A stretch of 64,000 nucleotides of DNA, from the NCBI RefSeq assembly GCF_020379485.1, contig NC_063435.1:310001-374000 (forward strand). Direction: 5' to 3'. This DNA comes from Brassica napus (Eukaryota; Streptophyta; Magnoliopsida; Brassicales; Brassicaceae). The notes below the pieces were generated by a model. The model saw only the letters and a list, made by a program, of their open reading frames with translations, did not search any database and was not told the origin of the DNA. The position numbers and the translations under genes are program-made. Of the stretch, positions 37,545 to 49,625 are shown piece after piece. The stretch's first letter is position 1. Every line of letters begins with the position of its first letter.

Positions 37545-39014
37545 ATGGTTTCTTCTGCTTCATCATCTGAAGCAAAGATCATCTCCCAATGCTTTGTCAA
37601 ACCCAAAACAGTATCTGAAACATCAAAAGATCCATACAATTTATCACCAATGGATCATGTGATGCTCTCATTCCAATACATCCAAAAGGGTCTTCTCTTT
37701 CTCAAACCATCTGATGGTGCAATCAAACCACAAGACTTCATGGAGACTTTGCTGCAAAAGCTCAAAGACTCTCTAGCCACAGCACTTGTCCATTTCTATC
37801 TCCTCTCAGGTCGCCTCTCCACTTCGGTAACAGACGATGCAAGTTCATATTCAGTGTTTGTGGACTGTAATAACAGTTCTGGAGCTGGATTTATCCATGC
37901 CAAATCAGATCTAAGTGTGGGAGACATTGTTGGGTCCAAGTATGTTCCATTGGTTGTTCAATCTTTCTTTGATCATCACAATGAAGTGAAGGCCAAGGTC
38001 ATACCATGAGTCTCTTATCAATCAAGGTACATGTACCTTAGATTCAAAGTAAGTTACATTATATATATATATCAAACTCATATAATATTTTTTCTAGTCC
38101 TATAGGTAACAGAGTTGGTAGATGGAGTTTTTGTAGGATTGTCTATGAATCATTCTATTGGAGATGGAGTTTCCTTCTGGCATTTCTTCAACTCTTTGTC
38201 TGAGATCTTCAGTTCTCAAGAAACCATTGACAATAACATCAAACTGTTTTGTCTCAAGAATCCTCCAATCTTGAGACAAGTGTCCACCGGTTCTGTTTAC
38301 AGCCTTCCCTTCAGTGAATCTCCCAAGTCAAACCCTCAGTTCCAGACACAGGTTTTGCAGGAGAGGATGCTCCATTTCTCATCAGAAGCAGTGAGATCTT
38401 TGAAATCAAAGGCGAACCAAGAGTCCGGAACAACAACAATGATCTCTTCTTTGCAGTCTTTAACCGCATTTATATGGAGAAGCATTACAAGAGCAAGAAA
38501 GTTACAAAGTGATCAAGAAACCACTTGCAGGTTTGTTGCTGACAGTAGACCAAGAATGGTTCCACCACTGCCTATGAACTACTTTGGTGTGTACATCTCT
38601 CTAGTGAAAACGACTGCTAAAGTAGGTAACCTGTTGGAGAATGAGTTTGGATGGGCTGCTTCAAAGCTGCATCATGTTGTGGTTGAACACACTGGTGAAA
38701 AGATCTGTTCCGAGATGAAACGACGGTTCAATCCTCCTTATGCTTTGCCATCTGAGACGTTTTACGATCCGACCATTGTTCATATGGGAAACTCACCGAG
38801 GTATGACAACTACGGATGCCAGTTCGGGATGGGGAAAGCAGTTGCGGTTAGAAGCGGTTATAACGATAAGTATGATGGGAAGGTATCAGCTTATCCTGGA
38901 AGGGAAGGTGGAGGAAGCATTGATTTGGAAGTGTGTCTTCTTCCAGAGTTTATGGAAGCTTTGGAATCAGATCAGGAGTTCATGTCCCTTGTCTCTCCTT
39001 CTTCTTCTGATTGA
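37545..39014 (+). pseudogene. BAHD (HXXXD-type) acyltransferase, copy 2, frameshifted
   Basis: A tandem duplicate of copy 1 starting about 160 bp after its stop. Exon 1 (37545-38026) has one base too few near 37989-37991 compared with copy 1. The frame therefore runs into a TGA at 38007-38009, while the expected ...HTMSLLSIK end of the exon is intact in the other frame up to the GT donor. Exon 2 (38106-39014) is fully open, with HxxxD as HSIGD and the DFGWG position as QFGMG. Apart from this one base the gene is intact (about 463 codons), so it is either a very young pseudogene or a sequencing error. As it stands, translation would stop before the catalytic motif. Confidence 0.85.
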
Positions 39015-39463
39015 TACGTTCTTTGTCTGATCTTTGTTGGTCGTTATGATGGTTTGCAGACATGTTTCAACTACTGTGTTCGGTTCTCAATTTCAGAGTA
39101 TTCAAGACAGAATAGAACACACTTTAAATCACGCTTAGCACCGTCACCTCTCAATAAAAAGGGCAAGAATCACTTTGCCATGTTATATGTATAACTATAA
39201 ACACACATACAAGAGATACATACACACACATACACGCCTTCATGCCTATGTGTACATAAGAATTTTAGAGTCACAATAACACAGATTCTTAAGAGAGAGT
39301 GTTGTACAACAATGTTTCTTACACAAAACGTTGATCCTCATTCACCAATCCGACCTTCAGAAAGAATAAAAAAACTTTATGAGATCAGTGAAGCATCAAT
39401 AGAGATTTTACCAGATCTATCATCTATATTCTGAATCAACTTACCAACTAAAGACAGTAGTAC
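39015..39463. other. Convergent spacer between BAHD copy 2 and the LRR gene
   Basis: About 450 bp between two convergent 3' ends. It contains the 3' UTRs and an ACACATACA-rich stretch near 39195-39235. Nothing else was seen. Confidence 0.5.
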
Positions 39464-41350
39464 TCATTTATCAACGCCTACATCGAGTCCTTTAGAGCTG
39501 ATCATCACATTCGAATCAATTTGCTTATCAAATTTCTTCTTTCTCCTCTCTTCAAATTCTTGGTATCCTTCCATCTATATACATTTACACCATTGTTCTG
39601 TTACACACAACACAATCACAAGCGTGTTTTTTTAGGTTGCAGAATAAACTACTTACCAGCTGAAACTCATCCATAGAAATGGGATTGTTATGGAGAGAAA
39701 GATTTTGCAGACTCTTGCAATCTTTCAGCAATCCATCTGGAATCTGAAAAAAAAAATCGTAAATGTTAAGAGATTCACAGTAATAAGATAGAAATGATTT
39801 AGTAAATCCTAAAAAGGTTTAAAGGTGAAGAAACAAAATAACACCTGCTTCACTTGATTATTGTCTAAGCAGAGAGACTTTAACTGAATCAGATTGCAGA
39901 GTGATGCAGGGAGCTCCTCAATGACGTTATCTGCAAGGCTATCCCAAATCACGATTAGGCTTTCGAGAAGAAACAACCACAACAGCAAATAGATTCAATG
40001 AAACTAGAAACATACCATTAGCCTGTATTTCTTCCAAAGAGGCACAGCTCCCTACTGATTCTGGAAGTGATTTCAACCTGTTGTTCGAGACATTCAACAG
40101 CACTAGCTGCATTTGATAAGAGAGAGCCAATTAATCAGAGACCTTGAGCTATATAGTTTGCAGGGTACATGAAGTCAAACGTACATTGCGCAAACTACCG
40201 ATAGTATCAGGCAAGTATATGAGCATATTTCTTGAGATTGATAGTTGCTCAAGCCTTATCAACTGACCCACTGCAAAAAAAAAAAAAAAATAACAAATAA
40301 TAAATACACAAAATCGTTTTAAGATAGATACATTGTAATAAAGAGAGCTCTTGTTGTTACATTCATCAGGCAAACAGCTAATGCGGTTTCCATCAAGCAT
40401 CAAAACTTTGAGAGATTGAAGTTTCCCAAGGTTCCCGGGAAGACGCTCAATTAAATTATCAGCTATTAACTGCCAATAAGATTAAAGTTTGAATCATCAA
40501 CAGTTTCAGAAGATCAATGATAATGTACAAGAGATTCAAAGCTGTCTCTCACCAGACGCTGCATATTGATTAACTTGCTAACTTCTGCAGGAACATCCGC
40601 TGCATAAATGGTGAAAAAAATAACAAAAGCCTTATCAACTACAACTCTGAAACACAATAAAAAAAAAGATAAAGACTTTTGGTGAAGAAGGACATACAGA
40701 TCTTATTGTGTGTTAGATCGAGTGTTCGTACCGCTCTCTCCATTACAATCACTTCATCAGGAAATGTCTGCTCAACAAAAAAAAAAAAAACAAATCACAA
40801 ACGAGACATAATCAGCTAAATCCTGTCTAAAATCCCCAAACATAAACCTTAAAAACAAATTCTTATGTCAAAGTTTGTAACTTTTCATCTAATCAAACTC
40901 TCTCAATCATTTCATATATACAGATAGATGCCAAAAACAGTTTTTAGCAATCAATTTAATAAGTTCTTCCATACATAATCAGCTAATCTTGTCTAAAATC
41001 CCCAAACATAAACCCTAATACAAAATCTTATGCTGCATACAGTGCCAAAACAGTTTTATCAATCAATTCAATAGATTCTTTCAATACATAATCAGCTAAT
41101 CATGTCTAAAATTCCCCAAATATAAACCCTAAAAACAAAATCTTTATGCTGAAATTCATCAGCCAAGCAATCAAAGTTTGTGACTTTTCGTCTAATCAAA
41201 CTTTCGAAATCATTCATATGAATACAAAATCAGATTCTTCACCTTTAATTTGGAGTCACGAAGCCCAATAATGCCGGTGGATCGCCACCGTGCCATCCGG
41301 CTAGCCTTTGAACCTCCTCCTCCTGCTGTATTGCTCGCGCAACACCCCAT
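39464..41350 (-). CDS. Small plant leucine-rich repeat protein, N-myristoylation motif
   Basis: An intracellular LRR protein of 264 residues from nine exons: 41243-41350, 40698-40767, 40553-40599, 40361-40469, 40185-40270, 40016-40106, 39845-39930, 39657-39743 and 39464-39574. The N-terminus MGCCASNTAGGGG is a textbook N-myristoylation/palmitoylation signal, so plasma membrane attachment is likely. Residues about 45-235 form typical LRRs of the Ras-suppressor/PIRL style (LPGNLGKLQSLKVLMLDGNR, LPDTIGSLRNLVLLNVSNNR, LPESVGSCASLEEIQ), followed by a charged Lys-rich tail. No kinase domain. The molecular role is not known. It matches Arabidopsis At5g07910 from memory. Confidence 0.93.
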
Positions 41351-42109
41351 CTTCGTGCTTCCGATTCTTCACCGATTCTAACGCAGTTGAATTGATAATA
41401 TTATTACAAAGAGAAGAAAAAAAACTAATATTGTAATGGAAAAATCTCGAAACCCAGAAAGTTTCAAAGGAATCGGATGAGCTCAAAGGGAGGATAGGAG
41501 ATCGATTGGGTTAAAATTATACGGATTTTTTAATCGAGGTTTTAGGTGAGAGTCAAGGTCTCTCGTGGGTTATATATTAAAAATAAGCCAAGTTGGAGGA
41601 CCGAAAAATAAATATAAATTGGAGAAAGTTGTTGATTTTCTGTTACACCCACTTCAATGAGTTTGTTACATTTTAGACCTCTTTTTAGTTTTTATATACA
41701 GAGAGGTTTCTTGTTTACAAGATAACCAGTTAAATAATCACGGTTTTGTATTAAACCGAATTGTACTATGTGATTAACGCTAATGCAGTTTCAAGATGGC
41801 ATGTATATAGAAGAGAAAAGAAATTCTGGAGATGTAATATTATAAAAAAAAAGATGATAGATAATTTAACAAGTTTTGTATCAGTTCCACACATGACTTT
41901 ATGGCACAACACGTTGAGAACAGCCAAAATTCTTGGAACCAGGTTCCATTTTCTTTTTCTTTTTTTTCCTAATTCCACACATAACCCGCTTTTTCATTCA
42001 GCGGATTTGACATGTAAACACACACTTTAAAACTTCTATTAGACAGTGACTAGCCAATGAATCAATGATGTTTGGTTGCTGAAGAGGGAAGGTTTTTGTC
42101 TTTTCTTTT
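41351..42109. other. Spacer between the LRR gene and DGK1
   Basis: About 760 bp. The right part holds the DGK1 3' end, and the left part is the promoter and 5' UTR of the LRR gene, both on the minus strand. It has short A/T runs and no recognisable gene. Confidence 0.5.
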
Positions 42110-45056
42110 TCAGGTTAGCCGTAGAGCCATTTCTTGAAGCAGAGCTCGCTTCTGTGAAGCGTTGATCACTTCATTGGTTTCTGCATTTTCTAGAACATCT
42201 GTGATTATAGCCGCTGCGTGACCCAGTGGCTCCTCTGCGGCTCTCTTCAGCATGAAAGCCTGTTGCAAATGAAGATAAATGAGAAAAAACAAAGATCAGT
42301 TTCACACAAAACTAGAATCCTTAGTTAGGGAAGTGGAGTGAAAGACCTGGCCATGGTGCGATATGGTTAAGGTACACGGTTGTTGAAACCAAGGTTCTCC
42401 ATCAATTTGCACAGGCAACGGCGCACAGAGTTGTATCTTGACTGATTGTCCTTGAGCTAACCTTCTAGCACGTGATAGCCCAACCTGATTATGTGAGGGA
42501 GAAACACAACTGATGTTAGTTTTACAAGATACAATGCAACTGGAACTTGTAAGATGATCATTATCACACCTGAAGTTTGCCAAGGTGCCATGTTCCAGAT
42601 ATACTCACGACTTCTACAATCTTGTCGTGCATAGATTGCGGATCAAAGTTTTCATATGTTTCATCTTCATTCTGCCACAAATCCACACCTCCCATGTAAC
42701 TTCCGATGTTTGCAACGAGCACTCCTTCAGCATCCTTCAGAGATTTAGCAGAGATGTTACAGCCTTAACTATCATTTGTTTTTTCTTGTAAGGTAGTTAC
42801 TGTGACTTACCTCAGGAACCTCGATTTCAACACCATCCACCTCAACACGAACTTGCCAGGGAAAATCTTCGAACGTTCTGTCCATTATACTCCTTGCACC
42901 TTCTCTAGCATATAGAACTTTGTTCATAAACTGCACATAGAGAGCATTCAAATGTCAGTTTCAAAGATTAAGTATCAACAGTACAGCTTCTCTACAATAA
43001 TCCCAGTTAAATAGTATGACTAATGAGTCCTGAGGCTATATTAAAATTTCATCAATTCAGGTTTCTTTCGTCACCTGGCTATAAAATCTCTCTGGATTCT
43101 CCTCCCGTAGATTGTGAATATCAAGGGCAACCTTCGCATCACACCCAACACCTGTTAAGATTTGTAACGTGAGCCAAAATTTATAGGCTGCAGGTTTCAG
43201 GACAGCAGTCAAATCATTTACAAGGATCAAAAATACACAATGGCCATGGTTCAAACTAGACCTCAGGCATGGAGTTATTAAACGAGAGACTATATCCTTC
43301 TACAATTTTAATTATAAAGATTCAAATGCAAATGGTTTTAACCCAAAGAAGTCCTGCTAAGAGTTTTTGCAAAAAAACGAAGCTGCAAACAAGAGCAAAG
43401 GAGTCTGGAACTGACATCAGATAGGTTAACTAACCTATATAATTGTTCATATATTTTGGTGGCTGGAGCTGCTTTCCTTGCTGATTCAGAATCGATACTT
43501 TCCAACGATCAAGGACAGTGACTGCTGCATGTTCAATGTTCTGTAATACTGTAGATAAGCCTCCTTGTCTCTCGACAGAACCCAAACCACCACCCCAGTT
43601 CAATACCCGGGCTAGATCATTCCCAGTTCCAGCAGGCAGGATAGCCACCGCAGGAGGAGAGACAAAATTCTGTTTATCTATGGCATCTAATACCCAACCA
43701 GCAGTGCCATCTCCACCACAGACAAGAACTCTAAAGTGAGGAACCTTCCTGAAGAGGAACAGTCCCACTTCTGGTCCCTGCGCTGAACTCAATTCACAGA
43801 CCTGCACGAAACAACTCCATCAATAAACTTGAACACAATAACCAGTCAAAATGCATTGGAAAAGTCTACAGACATAACTGTGTGACTAGTTTACAAACCT
43901 GCACAGGATTTAGAAGAAGATTAAGGCGCTGACGAAGGGAATCACCTCGTTGAGCACCACTCTTTTTGTTAATGAAAACCAACAACGGTCTTGCATCAGA
44001 AGGCAAATCAGCTAGCTCATACTTAAGTTTCGACCTTAGTGCCTGATGTTCATCTTTCTGGCCAAAAGACCCGCTTCTTTTAACACTGGGCTTCTTCTCC
44101 AGCTTGCCATTGCTATCACTGTCCCCGTGAGAGGAACCTCCATTCATAACGCTCCCTGAATTTTCCAACACGGCATGGGTGCCATTAACAGCCGGACCTG
44201 TATCAGCTGTGCTTTCCGTCGATTCATCACAATTGCTACCACTATTACCCGAATCCACTGAAGTTTCATTACCTTGCTTGTATTTTTTACTTTGACTCCT
44301 GATACTGGCACGGACGGTAGACGCAAGTTCATTTGCGCCATGCGTGATCGTGCTCAAAAACCCTCCAGATGGATTCCGAGTCAGTTCCTTAACATAAAGA
44401 GGGCACAAAATTAGCCTTCTAAGAGGGCCTAGATCACAAACGTCCCCTGTCTCACTCGACATATTACTGTGACAGTCGACATGGACAAGACGCTGACACC
44501 ACAAGCAGCACCATATAGGCGAACCCCCGAGAAAGGAGCTACTACACGACTCGTCACAGTAGCTACAAAACGAAGAGTCATCAGTCTGATCAGCACCTTC
44601 CGTCCACCGCACCGCCCACTGGTGCACCACATGCTCATACCCAACCATGGAGACGCATTTGCAATCTTTAGGAGCACTTGACGAACAACTAAAATGCGCT
44701 GCTGCACCACAGATAGTACACCTGTGGACAAAAGTTTCAGAAGCTACAATCGTCTGCGACGGCGACATCGACTTCAAGCATACACAGCAGTTCAAGTTCT
44801 TGGCGCGAGATATAGAGTGAAGCTCCCAGCTATGTGGAGCAACGGGAGTCTTATGCCGCGCCTTTGGATTTTTCTTCGACCTGGCTATGGCTTTTGTCCA
44901 ACTCAAGTTGATATTCCTTCTCCATTGGAAAGCAGTGTAGGCTATGGTGAGAATACCAACAAGAGCAGCAACAAAGCAAGAGAACATTACACCGCGAGAC
45001 TCCACCATTTCAACTGGATTCTTGGAGAACATCCCCATTTCTCCATCGTCCTCCAT
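42110..45056 (-). CDS. DGK1: Diacylglycerol kinase 1
   Basis: Phosphorylates diacylglycerol to phosphatidic acid at membranes. Seven exons (43899-45056, 43435-43801, 43075-43151, 42811-42930, 42570-42734, 42347-42484, 42110-42259) give 724 residues, the length expected for a cluster I plant DGK. The N-terminus has one hydrophobic segment ([19 protein letters not shown]), followed by two cysteine-rich C1-type domains ([20 protein letters not shown] and the second FCSYCDESC...C..C set, residues about 80-220). The catalytic domain starts [16 protein letters not shown] and carries the ATP-binding [19 protein letters not shown]. The accessory domain follows and ends EMALRLT. The 5' UTR seems to extend to about 45.75 kb with an intron. 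Roles of the family in ER phosphatidic acid supply and stress signalling are established elsewhere. Confidence 0.96.
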
Positions 45057-45830
45057 CTATCTAACTTGCAACTCGAGACACGTGCCTGAAGTTGGAGCCA
45101 ATCAGAAAGATTCTTGGCTTGGTCAGGTCCACACAGAGGAAATCAATATACTATACAGAGTCCATATCCTCATCATCCAGAGTACAATCACACTTTAACT
45201 ATAGAAGACAAACTCCTCAGCCCTGTCAAGAAAAAACACGTGTCACTCAGCGAAACTTAAAAACAAATCACTTTCATAAGAGAATGAAAAAACACTATAA
45301 AACAAAAAAAAAAAAATACCAAATAAAATTGTTTGGTCATTAAAAATCAGCAAAGTTTCAAACTTTATTGATCGTACTTGACTCAGATTCAGTCTAAAAT
45401 CAAACAGATGCAATTAAATAATCATACTTCGAATCCACCTTCCTACGAATTGTTCATGCTTAATACATCAATCTGCTCAATGCTCATGATCCTTCATACT
45501 CAATACAGCGACTCGAACTAAAAAACAAACCGTGATTCACAACAATCGCTAAAAAATCAATGAAAATCACAAAAGGGGATAAAATAGCAGGGAACCCTAA
45601 CATCAAAACGCGACGGAGAAGAAGATGATCAGATGATAACGATAGAGATCGATCAAGCGAAAGGAGAGAACAAAAACAAACCCTAGAATCGACGCACCCA
45701 AGCACGAAGCTTTTCAGTCCACCGGAAAATTCCAAAATCCAAATTTTTTTCTTTTCTTTTTCGAAAGCAGATGCGCTTCGAGTTTATATATATTTTTAAT
45801 TCGCTGGGTCTAAGTATTTATGAAAGTAGG
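45057..45830 (-). promoter_or_regulatory. DGK1 5' UTR and promoter
   Basis: Upstream of the DGK1 ATG on its strand. A probable 5' UTR exon lies around 45590-45760, where a minus-strand GT follows a CT-rich leader, with an intron between it and the coding exon. An open frame of 83 codons here is chance or a uORF and shows no family. Confidence 0.4.
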
Positions 45831-46410
45831 CTTGGGCATTCGGATAATCGGTTCGGATCCGGGTCGGATTTTTTGGATTTTGAATATTTTAGAACTAAAG
45901 AAATTGGTATCATTCGGATAATTTAAAATTACGGTTCGGATACGGTTCGGTACCTATTGGATCCGGTTCGGATCCAGTTACATCCGTAGTAACCAAAATA
46001 TTAACGGATTCGGTTCGGTTCTTTGAGTATACTAAACCATTTAACCCGATAGAACCAAATTTAATTCAAAAGAACCAAAAATATTCTAAATATCCGAAAA
46101 AACATAAACAAGATAACTAAAATTACAATATAATAAAATAACATAACCATTTTAATATAACCAAAACAAAGTTAAAATGAAAACAAGCATAATAGATTAC
46201 TAGGATTATCTTAATTAAGGTTTAATTCGGATCTTTCGGATACCCGTACGGATCCCGGATAATATCCGTATCCGATTCGGTACCCGACCAGATTTTAAAC
46301 CTTATCCGACTGGATATTTTCCTATATCTGAATCCGATCCAAAATCTGATTTTTCTGGTAATTACCGGTTCGGATCTTCGGATCTGGGAAATATGTCTAG
46401 GTCGAAAGGT
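45831..46410. repeat. CGGTTCGGAT-rich foldback-like repeat
   Basis: The left flank holds dense CGGTTCGGATCC / TTCGGATAATCGG motifs, and the right flank holds the same kind of motif in both orientations (CGGATACCCGTACGGATCC, ATCCGTATCCGATTCGG, ACCGGTTCGGATCTTCGGAT). An AT-rich centre separates them. The ends are imperfectly inverted. This is the common crucifer 'TTCGGATCCGG' repeat, probably a decayed non-autonomous transposon. No target duplication could be fixed and it is non-coding. Confidence 0.6.
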
Positions 46411-47072
46411 TGAAAGATTCTGAGCGAGAAAGAGGGTTATAATCTAACACACGGCGTGGCCACGTAGGATAAATGAATCTCGGATTCGGGATACCCACGT
46501 GTCCTACCACGTTTTTGTCGGCAAAGGGCCCAGGCCCATTACTGACGTGACACGATTTGGAATTACTTCAGCATGTATGAATGATATTGACCCACCCCAA
46601 AACAAAAGGATAAGTTGGATTCGTTTTATATCCTGTACTTTCCATAGTGTTCTTAATAGGAATAAACGTTTATAGTTAGTAGTGTGGTGACTATTTATAT
46701 TTGATTGATTTCAAATAACTACAAAAAAAAAACGAAATGTGTTATTTTCATATCGTGTCTTGTTTTCGTAGTGTTCTTATTTGAATAATTTGTTTTTGTT
46801 GTGTTCTGTAGTGTTATGACGTATATGTTGATTGTTTTAACATACTACAAAAATAGCGTTCCAAAAAAAAAAAACATACTACAAAAATAATAATGTTATT
46901 TTGTTTTAGACTGGCGTGTCACCTATCGTTTGATACGTAATTATGTGTATTTTGATTGTAGCAGGTGTCAACAGTTTCTACAACAGAATTTTGAAAATTG
47001 CTGCTACAAAAACTGAACATCATTGTAGGCTGGTATAATTTAGAAACTGGTATAAGTAACACATATGATATA
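46411..47072. other. Intergenic DNA left of the Helitron-like element
   Basis: Contains AGGGCCCAGGCCCATTA (about 46525-46541), ACACGTGTC-like cores (CCCACGTGTCC near 46495) and then A/T-rich sequence with two ACATACTACAAAAATA copies (about 46838 and 46874). No gene. Confidence 0.45.
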
Positions 47073-49490
47073 CTAGGGTTGGTCCGTGCTTCGCGCGGAA
47101 TATGCTTTACGTGTGATGTATGTTACTATATAATTGAATATTTTGTTTGCGAGACTTTTGCAAGAGCTATGTATATTAATTTTTTTTCTTCATTACATTT
47201 TATAAGAAAAAAATAAAAAAAAAATATGAAAGAACAATCTGATACAAAGCATCAAATACTCAAAGCTTCTGTTGTGCAAATACATAGGCTTCTCTTCAGC
47301 CAATTACAAGGCGATTGATGCAAACACTGAGTATGATGGAGCAGTCAAAAACGTATGGTTACTACTGCAACAATCTGGTGAATGCACTAAATGTTCAGTG
47401 AATGCAGATTTTTCTAAAGCGATGATGCTGCGTGTGAGAATGGTGATGCAACAAACATCTCATGAACCGAAAGATGTGTAAGAATAGGTGGTTTGTTTCA
47501 CTGATGAAAGTGACTGAGTCAAGCCTTGCGTCTATGTTATTTGATTGTGAGATTATAAGATTATGTTTACTTGAGAGTTTGGACAGCTTGGCATGGTATC
47601 TTTCTTTGCTATACTCTTGACACTGTGGCGGTAGAAGTCCATTTCTTTGAGTGGCATGATGGAAGGAACAACACATGGAACCACATTAGCCTATCACAGT
47701 CTCTGCTACAACTTGTCTTTCAACAGTTGAAAGTTCCTTTCATATTCATGAGCTTTTTTCATCTCGTCCATCTTAGTCATGACAGAATATTTAACAAAAA
47801 CTTTTGGCATGTAGAACAACTTCATTATCTCGGTTACATGCTAACCAAAAGAATACATGCAACCAAAATTTTAAAGTAAAACATCACTTTCTTGTTGTCC
47901 AAGGATTAAAACAAAACAAAAACATCCTAGTAGAAGTTGAGTGTTGGAATGGTGAATACTACAAGAAGCGTAGTTAATTAACAACACAACTCTCTCAAAC
48001 ATTACCATTTTACCAACTTCTTAAACTTTTGATATGTTTGAAACACTAGTTTCTTTTCAACACAAAGTGATCATTCTTACCAATACTAAGAACGTTGAGA
48101 AAGAAAGAAAGAGAAGAAGATTCATCTTGGAAGTGTAAGATGAATGCAATAATTGCAACCGTCATGATGCTGATGATGTTTCTCACATGTATTGCCTCTC
48201 CACTACACGGTATGTTTAATGCATTTCATATCATGTTAAAGTTTAAGATATTAAGTAGTTGATTGTGTTAAACTTATCTAGCTTCGGAGAGTCCCATACA
48301 ATCGCTAACATCTTCTAAAAACTCCATCAAAAGAAGCATGTACTTTTCTCTCATGCTTCCTTGAAAGATGTAAGCAACTCGACCAAGAACATACTTATCT
48401 AAGGTTTGACGGGGTACTTGAAGTCTTCCAATGATCATGTAGAGTGTAGCAATAAGGAATGCTACAACCGATGTACGTCTTCAAAACCTCAAAGTAGAAA
48501 TCTTTGTATTTCCTATGGGCAAGAGAAAACTTCACAAAAAGGGAATTGGAAGTCATTACTTTTGCTCTAGGCACCGAATTGTATAAGGCTCCAGCTATGT
48601 TTGGAAGTTATTACTACAAGCCGACAAAAGTTTTAATTTTTTTTCTTCATTACATTTTATAACAAAAAAATAAGGAAAAAATAAGAGAAAAATAAGGAAA
48701 AAACAAGAGAAAAAAAAGAAAGAGAAAAAGCATGTTAGCAATATGTTCACAACGTAATCTTTATGTTTGACAACCCCCTAAATTGATATATATCTATCAC
48801 TAATTTTACTTTGAAAAGTCGTGTAAAAAATCTTAAAAGTTATATTAATAATGTTTAACTGTGTATTTTCTCTATTAAAAGAGAAGTGTCATTTTTGTCT
48901 ACTATAAAATAGTCATACTACATCCAAATAATCAATTACATCTACTTGACTATTTGTTAAGAAAAATCTAATAGAAAATTTTAAATATCTTTTAAATTAA
49001 TGCATTGATTAATTTCGTAATTATTAATATAATAATAGTAAAACTAAATTTAGTTAAAAAAAATTCTATAAAAAATAAAATTATATACTATTTTATAAAT
49101 TTTATAATTATAGTCAATATTATATCAAAACATAAGTAATAAATGAATTAAAAATGAAAAGTTAATTAAATTGGTAAATTAACATTTTCTAAAAAAAAAT
49201 TATTTAAATAAATTATTTTTAAAAATGTCATTCACCTTTTAAAAAAAATTAAAATTCGTAAATTATGTAATATTCTTATACAAAAAAAAGGGTAACATGT
49301 GTTAAGTTTTTGGGAATAAGATTTCAAATTTTGAAAAATAAAAAATTTAAATTTTTCAAAAGATAAAATGCTATTTTGGTCATTTTAGTTTTTGAGTGCT
49401 ATTTTTGTGATATAAACTTAGAAATGTGCTATTTAGGAGATTTGTCCGTATGAAAACTATATATTATAAAATGAAAGGCTATCTAGTATG
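47073..49490 (-). mobile_element. Non-autonomous Helitron-like element with gene fragments
   Basis: Read on the minus strand, the left edge is a classic Helitron 3' end. A short hairpin (CCGCGC-GAA-GCACGG, one mismatch) is followed by ACCAACC and then CTAG at 47076-47073, next to a host T. No target duplication is expected. The other end is uncertain, placed near 49480-49495. There the minus strand holds AATAGCAC / AAAATAGC motifs (49340-49440) of the type common in crucifer Helitron 5' regions. No Rep/helicase coding sequence is present. The interior carries decayed fragments, including the small secreted gene remnant at 48140-48570. A near copy of the 3' subterminal tract recurs at about 48636, so it may be a chimera of two elements. 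Confidence 0.7.
48140..48570 (+). pseudogene. Small secreted cysteine-rich peptide gene, remnant
   Basis: Exon 1 (48140-48209) encodes a strong signal peptide (MNAIIATVMMLMMFLTCIAS) and ends at a GT donor. Exon 2 starts at 48282 after an AG and keeps frame, but reaches TGA at 48362-48364, giving only 50 residues. Beyond the stop, from about 48402 to a TAG at 48570, another frame shows a cysteine-spaced segment (VECSNKECYNRC, then a further Cys), as in plant thionin-like or defensin-like peptides. It looks like a broken secreted peptide gene carried in the Helitron-like element. The family is not identified with certainty, and function is unlikely in this form. Confidence 0.5.
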
Positions 49491-49625
49491 CTTTATTTTA
49501 TTGGTTAGATGGTCATGTTAAATCAGTCTATTATATATAATTGTAGGTATGATAAAAGCCACAACTGGTATTGTTGTGCTACTACTAAAGCTAAAAAAGT
49601 AATATACATAAAAATAATTATACAT

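Noticed and set aside
44694..45089. Open frame of 131 codons on the + strand over DGK1 exon 1
   Set aside because: Opposite-strand shadow of the C1 domain coding sequence; no splice partners or family.
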